39,406 nt of DNA from CAVZKK01 sp964573475 (GCA_964573475.1 CAZNJT010000003.1:1-39406), one strand, 5' to 3'. Shown: positions 1 to 7,850, numbered from the stretch's first letter. Translations and numbers: made by a program. The notes: a model not told the origin generated them from the sequence alone.

Positions 1-2
1 AG

Positions 3-287
3 GACTTGTTTGAGGGTAAAACTCCCATTCTACCGGTTCCAGAGCGTAGACCGCTAGAAAAGCAAACTAGAGCTTACGGAATGGCTGCAGAAACTCCTGC
101 TGAAAAACCGTCAGAAACAGCTACCCTTATTGCCAAAGAGTCTTCTGAGATTAAACTAAAATTGTGGTACTGTAAACAGTGCGGCTACGTAGTTTTCCGT
201 GAAGACCCTCCGTACATTTGTCCTATATGCAAGGCAAAAAGGGAGATGTTTGCTGAAATAAAAATCCGCACAGACATGTATGGATGA
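3..287 (+). CDS. Rubredoxin-like C-terminal domain protein, 5' partial
   Basis: The last 45 residues form a rubredoxin-like zinc or iron knuckle: CKQCGY is followed 17 residues later by CPICKA, with aromatic residues around the first pair as in rubredoxins and rubrerythrin tails. Such domains bind one Fe (or Zn) through four cysteines and pass single electrons. The roughly 50 residues before it are polar and proline-rich, like a linker. The frame is open to the left edge and no ribosome binding site can be seen, so this is probably the C-terminus of a longer redox protein beginning outside the window. A TTG at position 6 could also start a free 93-residue protein. The main domain, and therefore the reaction, cannot be told. 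Confidence 0.6.
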   Translation, partial: DLFEGKTPILPVPERRPLEKQTRAYGMAAETPAEKPSETATLIAKESSEIKLKLWYCKQCGYVVFREDPPYICPICKAKREMFAEIKIRTDMYG

Positions 288-309
288 GACTTTGCTAAGT
301 GACAATTAT

Positions 310-459
310 TTACCTTGTTACTTTTATCTCAATTTTCTTCCACTCCTTCTTTATTCCCCTTAAGGAAGTCACGGCTCCCACAATGGTTCCGCTTAAAATC
401 TTTACAACAAACTCGTTAAGGTCTATTTCTTCGCCGTCGACAAGAAGTTTAACATCCAC
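310..459 (-). CDS. Small conserved-looking protein, 49 aa
   Basis: A short reading frame on the minus strand encodes 49 residues starting MDVKLLVDGEEIDLNEF and ending in a basic tail (KKIEIKVTR). The start is a GTG at 459-457, set by a clear GAGGTGAT ribosome binding site at 471-464. An in-frame ATG at 465 would overlap that site. The sequence has a beta-hairpin-like N-terminus (VKLLVDGEEIDL) and a small hydrophobic stretch (VVKILSGTIVGAV), and no cysteines. The frame is free of stops, has normal amino-acid composition, and fills the space between the rubredoxin-like gene and the zinc exporter; the opposite strand of the same stretch reads as a low-complexity Ser/Phe/Thr frame. Its function is unknown. 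I rate it as real because of the start site and composition. Confidence 0.6.
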   Translation of the reverse strand: MDVKLLVDGEEIDLNEFVVKILSGTIVGAVTSLRGIKKEWKKIEIKVTR

Positions 460-535
460 AAGCATCACCTCAAAACAAAACATCTTGTTATCTAGAAAAG
501 TAAAAGCTTTCTATAAACAAGTTTGACTAGAGGGT

Positions 536-1420
536 TTAGTGTTCGCTAATTGCTCTCGGGTATCCTTCATCTTCTAGCTGAATGGTTGTGTGGTCTATTC
601 CAAAATCTTCTTTTAACATTCTAATCAAATCTGAGAGAAGTTTTTTCTTATTTATCCCTTTTTTCACCACCACATGAGCACTCATGATGCACATCCTAGT
701 TGGAGTAATACACCATACGTGGAGGTCATGGACTCCTTTAACGCCTTTTAATTCAGTTATTCTTCGCTCCACTGCATTCACGTCGATGCCGTAGGGGACT
801 CCTTCGAGGAGTACATTTACAGATTCTCGAGTAAGTTTTAATGAACTGTAAAAAATTAGCAAGCCTATTAACATGCTGATTAAGGGGTCTGTTTGATACC
901 AATTAGTGAAGTACATGATTAATCCAGCAGAAATAGCTCCTACTGAACCTAAAGTGTCGGATAAAACATGTAGGAACGCTCCTTTGATGTTTAAACTTTC
1001 GCTTTTCGACTTTGAAAGGACAACGGCGCATAGACCGTTGGCTGTAAGACCCATGATGGCAATGATGAGCATGTTTAAACTTTCCACTACAGCCGGGTGT
1101 TGAAATCGTTGAATTGCCTCATAAAAGATGAAAACCACCACAATCCATAGAAAAATGCCGTTCAAAAAGGCTGCCAGAATCTCTGTTCTATGATAACCAT
1201 AAGTTTTTTTCAAGTCAATAGGGCGTTCTGCAAGCCATGCCGCTACGAGGGCGAAAGCTAAGGCGGAAGCATCATTTAGCATGTGCCAAGCATCTGCTGT
1301 AAGGGCAAGGCTGTTCGTTATGATTCCCCCAATCAACTCGATGACAAAGAAAACGATAGTGATGCCTAAGGCAATTTCAAGATTTCTTTTGCCACTTTGC
1401 GGGTAGGAACGTTCATGCAT
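536..1420 (-). CDS. CDF-family Zn2+/metal cation exporter
   Basis: This 294-residue protein is a cation diffusion facilitator, which exchanges cytoplasmic Zn2+ (or Cd2+/Co2+) for protons at the membrane. Two HxxxD metal-site motifs are visible, HMLND in the second and HVLSD in the fifth predicted membrane helix, the signature of Zn-transporting members of the CzcD/ZitB/ZnT type. About six hydrophobic helices precede a cytoplasmic ferredoxin-like domain of about 90 residues containing HDLHVW, which is typical of the family. I chose the ATG at 1420; a longer frame reaches 1579, but its extra 53 residues are low-complexity and run into the divergent stress-protein gene. Metal specificity is inferred from the motif. 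Confidence 0.92.
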   Translation of the reverse strand: MHERSYPQSGKRNLEIALGITIVFFVIELIGGIITNSLALTADAWHMLNDASALAFALVAAWLAERPIDLKKTYGYHRTEILAAFLNGIFLWIVVVFIFYEAIQRFQHPAVVESLNMLIIAIMGLTANGLCAVVLSKSKSESLNIKGAFLHVLSDTLGSVGAISAGLIMYFTNWYQTDPLISMLIGLLIFYSSLKLTRESVNVLLEGVPYGIDVNAVERRITELKGVKGVHDLHVWCITPTRMCIMSAHVVVKKGINKKKLLSDLIRMLKEDFGIDHTTIQLEDEGYPRAISEH

Positions 1421-1538
1421 TGGAACAGCGCTCGTGACATTTCCGTCTCCGTTATTATTAAACTTGAATGGCGAAAAAATTAAATGTTCGTTCAGGGTTA
1501 AACTTTGGAATAGTTTGGAAAAGGATGATGAAGATATT

Positions 1539-2390
1539 ATGAATGGCAAAAATTTTTTGGGGAGAATTCTTGTTCCCATAGACGGGTCTGCTTCAAGCCT
1601 TATGGCTGAAGAAATAACGGCGATAATTGCTAAAAAGACTGGGGCAGCCGTAACCGTTTTTCATGTTAAGCAGGAATTGAGACTGGGTTCTCAAGTTCCT
1701 CGCAGTGTACAGGATGAGCTTCTAGGTAGCATTGAACAGTATGCCGAGCGGATAGTAAACAGTGCACGTGCCTTGTTCAGTGAAGAAAAAGTAAAGATAG
1801 ACACAAAAACAATTAGTGGTGATTCGGCCGACAGTATCTTAGAGTTCTCAAAAGAAGGTTATGATTTAATTGTGATGGGTGCTCACGGAGAAAATGAGAA
1901 GGACCCTTATGCGCTTGGTAGCGTAACTAAAAAAGTTATAAGGCATACCATCTGTCCAACACTGATCGTAAAAAAGGTTAGTGCTTTGTCTAATCTACTC
2001 GTATGCATTGATGGCTCTGGGAATGCCATCAAGGCCTTAGATTATAGCGCTAAACTTGCTGAGAAAATGGGTTCGAATATTACTTTGCTTAATGTTCAGG
2101 AGCGGAGACTATATGATTCATCGCCTAAGACTGCTGAGGAGTTGGGTGAGAAAATTCTTTCTAAGGCTCTGAATGCTGTTCGAAAAAGAAAGTTGAAAGT
2201 GGGTAAGAAGCTGGAGTTCGGCGTTCCGTCAGATGTAATAGCGGAAGTTGCTGAGAAAGGGAAATACGACTTAATTGTTTTAGGAAGCAGAGGGTTAGGA
2301 ACTGTTAGTCGGTTCTTGCTTGGAAGTGTAAGTGACGACGTAAGCCATAAAGCGAAATGCTCACTTTTGTTAGTTCCAGCAAAGACATAA
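1539..2390 (+). CDS. Universal stress protein, two tandem UspA domains
   Basis: The 283-residue protein has two UspA domains in tandem. Each starts with a strand followed by a nucleotide-binding Asp (RILVPIDGS near the start, NLLVCIDGS near residue 150). Each ends with the ATP-binding glycine motif: GAHGENEKDPYALGSV in the first and GSRGLGTVSRFLLGSV in the second. Both motifs match the G-2x-G-9x-G(S) pattern, so the protein probably binds ATP twice. Universal stress proteins are cytoplasmic and act in survival and signalling under stress; the exact target is unknown. The ATG at 1539 is chosen because it directly precedes the first beta strand and follows a GGATGATGAAG stretch; the frame stays open further upstream into the region shared with the zinc exporter promoter. 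Confidence 0.93.
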   Translation: MNGKNFLGRILVPIDGSASSLMAEEITAIIAKKTGAAVTVFHVKQELRLGSQVPRSVQDELLGSIEQYAERIVNSARALFSEEKVKIDTKTISGDSADSILEFSKEGYDLIVMGAHGENEKDPYALGSVTKKVIRHTICPTLIVKKVSALSNLLVCIDGSGNAIKALDYSAKLAEKMGSNITLLNVQERRLYDSSPKTAEELGEKILSKALNAVRKRKLKVGKKLEFGVPSDVIAEVAEKGKYDLIVLGSRGLGTVSRFLLGSVSDDVSHKAKCSLLLVPAKT

Positions 2391-2478
2391 ACAACTTCTA
2401 ACAATCTATAAAGATTGACATTGCCAAGCAACTTCAGAGTTTCAGCGTTATGAGAGGGTTGTTTGATAGGAAAACTGG

Positions 2479-2485
2479 TATAAAT
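2479..2485 (+). promoter_or_regulatory. TATA box of the FMN reductase gene
   Basis: The sequence ggTATAAATca lies 27-33 bases before the ATG at 2512. Archaeal TATA boxes centre about 26 bases before the transcription start, which places the start within a few bases of the ATG. The mRNA is therefore probably leaderless or nearly so. This is inferred from position only. Confidence 0.5.
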
Positions 2486-2511
2486 CAACATGATGGAGAA
2501 TAACATGTATT

Positions 2512-3072
2512 ATGGACAAACCCATAACAATTCTTGGTTTTGCTGGAAGTTTAAGAAAGAATTCCTACAACAAAGCACTATTACGTGTAGCTATGGAATT
2601 AGTACCAAAAAGCGCAAAACTCGAAATCTTTGACCTTGAAGAAATTCCTCCGTTCAACCAGGATTTAGAAAGTCGAATGCCAGAGAAAGTTAAGGAATTT
2701 AAGGCAAAAATTAAGAGGGCAGATGCAATACTGATTGCAACACCGGAACATAACTATTCGATACCTGGGATTCTTAAAAATGCAATTGATTGGGCTTCAA
2801 GACCTCTTGGAGATAATTCTTTTGAAGGTAAACCCGTTGCCATAATGAGTGCGTCTCCGGGAACGCTGGGAGGTGCAAGGGCGCAATATCATCTTCGGCA
2901 AGTTCTTGTTTCGCTTAATATGCATGCAATCAATAGACCAGAAGTCATTGTAGCATCTGCTGATGAGAAAATCGATGAAAAAGGCAATTTGGCTGACGAA
3001 AAAACAAGGAAGAAAATAAGGCAATTGTTGGAGAACTTGGTCGACTGGACTAAAAAATTAGAGAGGGAATGA
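2512..3072 (+). CDS. NADPH-dependent FMN reductase / flavodoxin-like oxidoreductase
   Basis: This 186-residue protein is a complete member of the NADPH-dependent FMN reductase family (ChrR/YieF/ArsH-like). The phosphate-binding loop GSLRKNSYNKALL is near the N-terminus, and the family hallmark PEHNYSIPGILKNAIDW lies near residue 80; the usual form is PEYN. SASPGTLGGARAQYHLRQ follows. These proteins bind FMN in a flavodoxin fold and reduce quinones, chromate or flavins in the cytoplasm with NAD(P)H. The ATG start sits just downstream of a good TATA box, and the gene is monocistronic. The physiological substrate cannot be read from sequence. Confidence 0.93.
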   Translation: MDKPITILGFAGSLRKNSYNKALLRVAMELVPKSAKLEIFDLEEIPPFNQDLESRMPEKVKEFKAKIKRADAILIATPEHNYSIPGILKNAIDWASRPLGDNSFEGKPVAIMSASPGTLGGARAQYHLRQVLVSLNMHAINRPEVIVASADEKIDEKGNLADEKTRKKIRQLLENLVDWTKKLERE

Positions 3073-3113
3073 GCGAAGCCCACATTTGAAAATGCGAACG
3101 TGCACACATTTTT

Positions 3114-3692
3114 CTAATGTTTCGTTCGTATTCGCTGAACAAAGTAAGCCAAGATAATGAAGCAAGCCGCTATTGTTAGCGCACTTGAAACAGTGATGAT
3201 TGTTGCGTTGTCAGTTTCTAAGATGAAGGCTATTGAAACTGCCGCTAGAAAAACGCCGAAGTATAGGCTTGCGTTGCTGCGTAGGAACTGGGTGAATTCT
3301 GTTCGGATGAGTTTATGATATTTATTTAATAAAATGAGCATTGATGCGAAAGTTAGGAATATGATTACGAACGTATAGGTGATTTCAGTCCAATAATTCC
3401 CGAAAGTAAGCAAAAGTCCAACTTCATCTCCTATTAGTCCGCCTCCTGCGCCAAAAAGAATTGCCGCCACTCGGTTGAGGCGCTCATTCTCGACGCTGAT
3501 GCCAATCCAACCGCCTATGGCGAGCATGGCTATGCCGTACCAGAAATGGTGGATGTGATAATCGCTGCTGATTAAGACGGTGTTGGAGTTGAGAGTAGTG
3601 AATATTCTGGTAACTATGAAGGAGGCTATGAAGGAGATCATGGCTAATATTGAGAGATTAGGTTTCTCCTGTATCTTTTCCTTCATAGCCAT
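3114..3692 (-). CDS. Polytopic membrane protein with a YHIHHFWYG motif
   Basis: A 192-residue integral membrane protein with about six hydrophobic segments and short loops. The second segment is preceded by YHIHHFWYGI, and a later helix contains GAGGGLIGDEVGLLLTFGNYW. The histidines plus the Asp-Glu pair inside or next to membrane helices look like a metal or proton site, but I cannot tie them to a named enzyme family. A basic C-terminus (VQRIRTKH) faces the cytoplasm if the positive-inside rule holds. An AGGAGA ribosome binding site lies about 12 bases before the ATG. The gene stands alone between the FMN reductase (convergent) and the HtrA protease. Function unknown. Confidence 0.8.
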   Translation of the reverse strand: MAMKEKIQEKPNLSILAMISFIASFIVTRIFTTLNSNTVLISSDYHIHHFWYGIAMLAIGGWIGISVENERLNRVAAILFGAGGGLIGDEVGLLLTFGNYWTEITYTFVIIFLTFASMLILLNKYHKLIRTEFTQFLRSNASLYFGVFLAAVSIAFILETDNATIITVSSALTIAACFIILAYFVQRIRTKH

Positions 3693-3804
3693 TTTTTGTG
3701 GTATTCTCCTATAATCTCAGTTGTAGTTTGGAAATCACATAAGCTTTGTTTATGAGTAAGAGAGAAAACAGAGGTTTGCGGGAGATATCACTTTGGAATT
3801 TTAT

Positions 3805-4740
3805 TTAAGGCATTTGGCTCAATGTGGCTTCGAATGTTTGTTCTCTTCCTCTGCGATAAACCGTGATTCTTACTTTGTCTCCGATTTTTCTGTTATGAAT
3901 CTCACTAAGCAAATCCTCAATACTATAAATAGCTCCCCGATCCAGCCTCAAAATCATGTCTCCAGCAACAATTCCAGCACGCTCTGCTGGACTGTCGTCA
4001 GCAACCTTTGTCACGAGAACTCCCTGATCAAGGGGCAAATCATAATAGCGAGCCAATTCCTCCGTGAGGCTTAAGCCAACTATGCCAAGCCATGGCCTAG
4101 TAAAAATCCCAGTCTCAATCATTTGACCGGTACATTTCTTAGCCGAATTTATTGGAATCGCAAACCCAATCCCCTGCGCAAACGGGATAATCGCGGTGTT
4201 AATCGCGACAACCTTTCCCTCTAAATCCACAAGTGGACCACCACTGTTCCCAGGATTAATAGCCGCATCAGTCTGAACAAGATTCTCAACAAGCCCCCTC
4301 CGCGACTCAATCGTCCTATTTACAGCACTAATCACGCCCGAAGTCACCGTTGGACCACCCGCCAACCCAAAAGGATTTCCAATTGCGTAAACTCTCTGCC
4401 CAACCCTCAACTTATCCGAATCACCAAGCTCCGCGGCAGACAACCCTTTCTTATCAACCTTCACAACCGCTGTGTCATGAACAGCACACGAACCAATCAA
4501 CGTTCCGTCCAAAACGTCGCCGTTCCACAACGTCACACCTATTTTCTCCGCCCCACCAACAACATGATTATTCGTTAAAATGTACCCCTTCGGGTCAATT
4601 ATTGTTCCAGAACCCATTCCCTCCACAGGAATCGCCTGATAAAACATGTGATGAACAAGCCTAATCGTGCTTATGTTAACAACACTTTTACTCACTTTTT
4701 CCAGAATATCAAGAACAACCTTCTCATCAAACGAAGACAA
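3805..4740 (-). CDS. HtrA/DegP-like trypsin-type serine protease with one PDZ domain
   Basis: The 311-residue protein has a chymotrypsin-fold protease domain followed by one C-terminal PDZ domain (about residues 215-305). The catalytic triad is intact: His59 in TNNHVV, Asp89 in HDTAVVKV and Ser166 in GNSGGPL. HtrA proteases degrade or refold damaged proteins, and the PDZ domain senses unfolded C-termini. There is no signal peptide or membrane anchor at the N-terminus, so unlike bacterial DegP this one should act in the cytoplasm unless exported by another route. It starts at a TTG preceded by GGTGG. The transcript is probably monocistronic. Confidence 0.94.
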   Translation of the reverse strand: MSSFDEKVVLDILEKVSKSVVNISTIRLVHHMFYQAIPVEGMGSGTIIDPKGYILTNNHVVGGAEKIGVTLWNGDVLDGTLIGSCAVHDTAVVKVDKKGLSAAELGDSDKLRVGQRVYAIGNPFGLAGGPTVTSGVISAVNRTIESRRGLVENLVQTDAAINPGNSGGPLVDLEGKVVAINTAIIPFAQGIGFAIPINSAKKCTGQMIETGIFTRPWLGIVGLSLTEELARYYDLPLDQGVLVTKVADDSPAERAGIVAGDMILRLDRGAIYSIEDLLSEIHNRKIGDKVRITVYRRGREQTFEATLSQMP

Positions 4741-4805
4741 ATTTCCACCACTTAAAATTGTTTAACCTTGACTCTAATAAGTCTTAACTATCATGGAATT
4801 CCAGC

Positions 4806-5201
4806 TTATTTTTGAGACAAATTGGATTTCAAGCAGAAACCACACTCTTCTATCTTGATTTTTTGGTCTGCTTTCTGGCAGAATTGGCACATCAAACTTG
4901 TTTTCCGTATGAGCACGCATGTTTGGCAAAAACACCTTAGAAACGCCCCTCTTCGGTACGTTCCACTAACAAGTATGCCTATCATCTCGTCTATTAAGGG
5001 TTTTATTTCTTCTACGTCATCGACTTTTATCACGTAACCTCTAACTTTTCGAGTGTATTTACTCACTGCGGATTGCGATATTCCTAGGATTTCAGCCACC
5101 TCATCTTGCTTCAAACCGCGCTTTTCTACAAGTTCTTTTGCCATCAACGCCTTTACTGCAGGTATTACCGATTTTACAGCGATTTCGCATGGAACTATCA
5201 A
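4806..5201 (-). CDS. XRE-type HTH transcriptional regulator with a Cys-rich C-terminus
   Basis: The 131-residue protein has a Cro/XRE-like helix-turn-helix at about residues 29-52 (LKQDEVAEILGISQSAVSKY). Its C-terminal part has seven cysteines: C90, C92, C95, C105, C108, C120 and C123. This layout matches a family of archaeal predicted regulators (COG2522-type) with an N-terminal XRE domain. The cysteine pairs could hold zinc or an Fe-S cluster and make the protein a metal or redox sensor; that is inference. The start is a TTG with a GGTGA site upstream. It is divergent from another regulator, and the shared promoter carries three operator copies, so auto- and cross-regulation are likely. Confidence 0.85.
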   Translation of the reverse strand: MIVPCEIAVKSVIPAVKALMAKELVEKRGLKQDEVAEILGISQSAVSKYTRKVRGYVIKVDDVEEIKPLIDEMIGILVSGTYRRGAFLRCFCQTCVLIRKTSLMCQFCQKADQKIKIEECGFCLKSNLSQK

Positions 5202-5238
5202 GAGCTTTTCACCGTTTATTCTATTTTAGTGGGAAAAG

Positions 5239-5245
5239 TATATAA
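5239..5245 (-). promoter_or_regulatory. TATA box for the XRE-type regulator
   Basis: On the minus strand the sequence reads TTATATAC, about 40 bases upstream of the TTG at 5201. This predicts a transcription start near 5216 and a leader of about 15 bases. The first operator copy begins three bases upstream of the box, over the BRE position, where a bound protein would interfere with TFB binding or contact it. Confidence 0.5.
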
Positions 5246-5247
5246 GG

Positions 5248-5261
5248 ATGACGTATGTCAT
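5248..5261. promoter_or_regulatory. Operator copy 1, ATGACGTATGTCAT
   Basis: A 14-bp near-palindrome, ATGAC-GTAT-GTCAT, whose arms are perfectly inverted. It lies next to the TATA box of the minus-strand regulator. A second copy begins exactly 20 bp away, two helical turns, so both would face the same side of the DNA. Confidence 0.6.
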
Positions 5262-5267
5262 ATCGTT

Positions 5268-5281
5268 ATGACGTATGGCAT
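5268..5281. promoter_or_regulatory. Operator copy 2, ATGACGTATGGCAT
   Basis: This matches copy 1 at 13 of 14 bases, with one substitution in the right arm. It sits 20 bp downstream of copy 1 and is followed directly by another GCATGACGG half-site-like stretch. Confidence 0.55.
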
Positions 5282-5342
5282 GACGGATCCCAAAACAAAA
5301 TTAACTTTTGAATAAACTCTCTCCTTTCTCCTCAAAACCGTC

Positions 5343-5356
5343 ATGACATACGTCAG
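5343..5356. promoter_or_regulatory. Operator copy 3, inverted, at the start of the plus-strand regulator
   Basis: ATGACATACGTCAG is copy 1 read on the other strand, with one mismatch at the end. It overlaps the first possible start codon of the plus-strand regulator gene and extends on the left into GTCATGAC (5340-5347). A protein bound here would block initiation of that gene. Confidence 0.55.
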
Positions 5357-6356
5357 AAGTGTCCGGGGCATGAAAACCGAAGATTACCAAGCCCAACTAC
5401 AAGAGACAGAAGAAAAGACAAGCTTAGCAGACACGGTGAAGGAGTGGGAGGAAACTTGCAAAAACTGCAATCCATTAACCCCTATCACATGCATGTCAGG
5501 TTGCAAAATCTGGAAACAAAAGAACGAATTTAGAAAATTATACAAAAAAATGAAAAACCCAAACTTTATGATAAAATTACTAAATACGTTAAAAAATGAT
5601 AGACGTCTGCAAATATTGGAAATAATTTCAGAAGGGTGCCATTCCATAGCAAGGCTCCAACAGGAACTGAAAAAACGGGGATATTATCATAGCCAACAGA
5701 CAATAGCCGAAGAATACCTCACACCCTTACTAGAAGTTGGATTGGCTGAAGAAGATCAGAACCGGTATTATGCAACAGTATTCGGATGTCGACTCAACGA
5801 ATTAATAAAAGATTTCTCCGATGTTGAAAACGTTTTACCGCCTCACTCTGAATGCTATGAAGAAACAGCTTTAGGTATGCTACTGGACAAGCCGAAAACA
5901 TATGAAGATTTAAAAAGCATGATTCCAGCAAAAAGTGTTGCACGAGTCCTAAACAGACTTCAAAAAGCAAAACTAATCGAAACAGCTAAGGAAAATGACT
6001 ACATATTCTACTTCCAAACCAAAAGAGATTCAAACACCATCAATTTTTCACCGACTGAAAGAAGAATTTATGAAAATATTCCTATAAAAGGAATCCCTGC
6101 ACGGAAACTTGCTGAGAAAACCAGTATCTCGCTGAGGAGAACATATAAATATTTAAGAAGACTAAAGGGAAAGAAACTTGTTTTTACGAGGAAAAGACAG
6201 AAATCCTATGCATTAACTGCCAAAGGTCTTCAAATAGCTTTAATGTTAAAGGGGATACATGACTTAGCTGTGGAAGCCTTAGAAACAGCATCGAAGATCA
6301 TTAAAGATGAGGAAACCTATGGGTTACTAATGCCGGACAAAAACCGTTTTAGATAA
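5343..6356 (+). CDS. Winged-helix regulator with N-terminal four-Cys motif
   Basis: The 337-residue protein begins with a coiled, acidic stretch, then a four-cysteine motif (C39, C42, C50, C54; CKNCNPLTPITCMSGCKIW), followed by at least two winged-helix-like modules. The first (LLNTLKNDRRLQILEIIS) resembles ArsR-type helices; the later one (LAEKTSISLRRTYKYLRRLKGKKLV) resembles a MarR-type wing. The cysteine motif may bind zinc or an Fe-S cluster and couple metal or redox state to DNA binding; this is inference. The start is unclear: ATG 5343 overlaps operator copy 3 and would suit a leaderless mRNA from an AT-rich box near 5311-5319, while ATG 5370 gives a protein nine residues shorter; neither has a good ribosome binding site. 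It is divergent from the XRE regulator. Confidence 0.82.
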   Translation: MTYVRSVRGMKTEDYQAQLQETEEKTSLADTVKEWEETCKNCNPLTPITCMSGCKIWKQKNEFRKLYKKMKNPNFMIKLLNTLKNDRRLQILEIISEGCHSIARLQQELKKRGYYHSQQTIAEEYLTPLLEVGLAEEDQNRYYATVFGCRLNELIKDFSDVENVLPPHSECYEETALGMLLDKPKTYEDLKSMIPAKSVARVLNRLQKAKLIETAKENDYIFYFQTKRDSNTINFSPTERRIYENIPIKGIPARKLAEKTSISLRRTYKYLRRLKGKKLVFTRKRQKSYALTAKGLQIALMLKGIHDLAVEALETASKIIKDEETYGLLMPDKNRFR

Positions 6357-6366
6357 TTTCCTTTGA

Positions 6367-6804
6367 TTATGGAATGAACTTATATGAATATTTCACTATC
6401 GTTTCCAGTATTTTATGATGTTTCTTTTCGTCCTCTGCAATGTTTTGCAACAACAGTTTCAAGCCTTCATCTGCTGTTTGTTCAGTTTCTTTTTCGACAT
6501 GATCTAAGATATCGGTCTCCATTTTCATGTGAGTCTCAAGCTCTCTTTTAACTACGAGCTCGTCGACGTAACTCTCAATTCTGTAATTCCAAAGCGTTTT
6601 TGACGGAGGAACACCCTTCAACACTTTTAGGATTCCACTCAGGATACTAGCATGTTTTTGTGAATCCAGTTCCATCTCATACAAGAGAAGTTGGGCAGCG
6701 GCAGTATGAACTTTCTTCTGTAATTCGGCAAGGCGTGCAACCTGGTCTTTTTCAATTTCAATCTGTTTTTTAATTAGTCGAACTAACTCCTCTCTGTTTT
6801 CCAT
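6367..6804 (-). CDS. Ferritin-like / rubrerythrin-type four-helix protein
   Basis: This 145-residue all-helical protein has the length and heptad spacing of a ferritin-like domain. Acidic and histidine residues recur at helix positions suited to a di-iron or similar metal site: EKDQVARL in helix 1, YEMELDSQKHASIL in helix 2, ETHMKMETDILDHVEKE in helix 3, EDEKKHHKIL in helix 4. Related proteins store iron or reduce peroxides. It starts at ATG 6804 after an AGGAGTG site. It is divergent from the hydrogenase and is similar in layout to the ferritin-like protein at 12416-12910. The precise activity is uncertain because the canonical E-x6-Y or EExxH spacing is not fully clear. Confidence 0.75.
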   Translation of the reverse strand: MENREELVRLIKKQIEIEKDQVARLAELQKKVHTAAAQLLLYEMELDSQKHASILSGILKVLKGVPPSKTLWNYRIESYVDELVVKRELETHMKMETDILDHVEKETEQTADEGLKLLLQNIAEDEKKHHKILETIVKYSYKFIP

Positions 6805-6986
6805 TTAAATTCACTCCTAAACTATGCCTATGGATTATGAAGTTTAATTTATTAAAAGTTTGTGTTATACAAATATTTAACATTTTGAGTTTAGAACTGA
6901 AGAAGTAGCCAAAAAACTTAAGGAAGCCAGAGGGCATAACCCATAAACACATCTTGGAGATTCTGAAGAATTGAGAGGGATAAACC

Positions 6987-7850
6987 GTGAAGGTTAGCAT
7001 AGTTTCTTTAACTTGCTGCGCTGGATGTGTATCTTCATTTTTAAACGCTGGTGACGCTTTGCTGGAAATTCTTTCAGGGGATTTTGAGATAGTTTATTCG
7101 CCTACATTTGTTGATTTGAAGGAAATTCCAGAAGTTGACTTGGCGATAGTTGAAGGTGGAGTTAGAACGGTCAGTGATGAGGAATTAATTAAAGAAGTGC
7201 GAGCCAAATCCCGAATCCTTGTTGCTCTGGGGATATGTGCAACCCACGGCGGAATAACAAGCCTAGGCAATGTAAAATCTGTTAAGAAACTTTTAGAGAA
7301 GGAATACTTCTTTCCTGTTTCAGGCAAACTTCCAGAACTTGAAGATTTGATGTATCCAATATGTAACTTTGTTGACGTTGACTATTACATTCCAGGTTGC
7401 CCGCCCATGCCCTTCCTAATAGTTCACAGTTTAAAAAGCATAGTAAGCGGAAAAACACCCATCCGCCATCAAAGCGTAGTCTGCACAGAATGCCACAGAA
7501 AAATAGTACCTGCAAAACTTGACCGCCTTTATGGAATATACGAGAAAGAAGCTGACCCAGAATTATGCTTAGTAAGCCAAGGTTTCATATGTTTGGGGTC
7601 TCTCACACGTGAAGGCTGCGGAGCACCATGTCCAAGAGCCGGGTTCACATGCTTCGGATGCAGGGGACCAGCAGACTCGCTATTGTACAGGTCACGAGAC
7701 ATCTATACATTCCTTGTTAAGGTGATATCAAAAAGAACTAGCATTCCAGAGGAAAAGGTGAAGGAGGAGCTTTACCGCAACCCCTTCATATTTCACACTT
7801 TTATTTTCTCCAAATTTGAACGTTTTAAGGCGAGGGAGAGGGTCATTTGA
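6987..7850 (+). CDS. NiFe hydrogenase small subunit (group 3-like)
   Basis: This 287-residue protein is the Fe-S electron-transfer subunit of a cytoplasmic NiFe hydrogenase. The proximal cluster ligands are visible as CAGC (C11, C14), C84 in LGICATHGG and C138 in PGCPP. Further cysteines (C166, C169, C194, C202, C211, C215, C222, C225) can hold the medial and distal clusters. There is no twin-arginine signal or C-terminal membrane helix, so the enzyme is not exported, as in MvhG/FrhG/HydD-type small subunits. The GTG start has a GAGAGGGA ribosome binding site six bases upstream. The stop overlaps the start of the large-subunit gene by four bases, so the two are translationally coupled. Confidence 0.94.
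   Translation: MKVSIVSLTCCAGCVSSFLNAGDALLEILSGDFEIVYSPTFVDLKEIPEVDLAIVEGGVRTVSDEELIKEVRAKSRILVALGICATHGGITSLGNVKSVKKLLEKEYFFPVSGKLPELEDLMYPICNFVDVDYYIPGCPPMPFLIVHSLKSIVSGKTPIRHQSVVCTECHRKIVPAKLDRLYGIYEKEADPELCLVSQGFICLGSLTREGCGAPCPRAGFTCFGCRGPADSLLYRSRDIYTFLVKVISKRTSIPEEKVKEELYRNPFIFHTFIFSKFERFKARERVI

Noticed and set aside
4350..4664. Plus-strand open frame opposite the HtrA gene
   Set aside because: It is antisense to an intact protease and has a Pro/Gln/Ser-rich composition unlike a real protein.
6880..6945. A stop-bounded frame reading FEFRTEEVAKKLKEARGHNP upstream of the hydrogenase
   Set aside because: It looks protein-like but has no start codon and is only 22 codons long; at most a relic.
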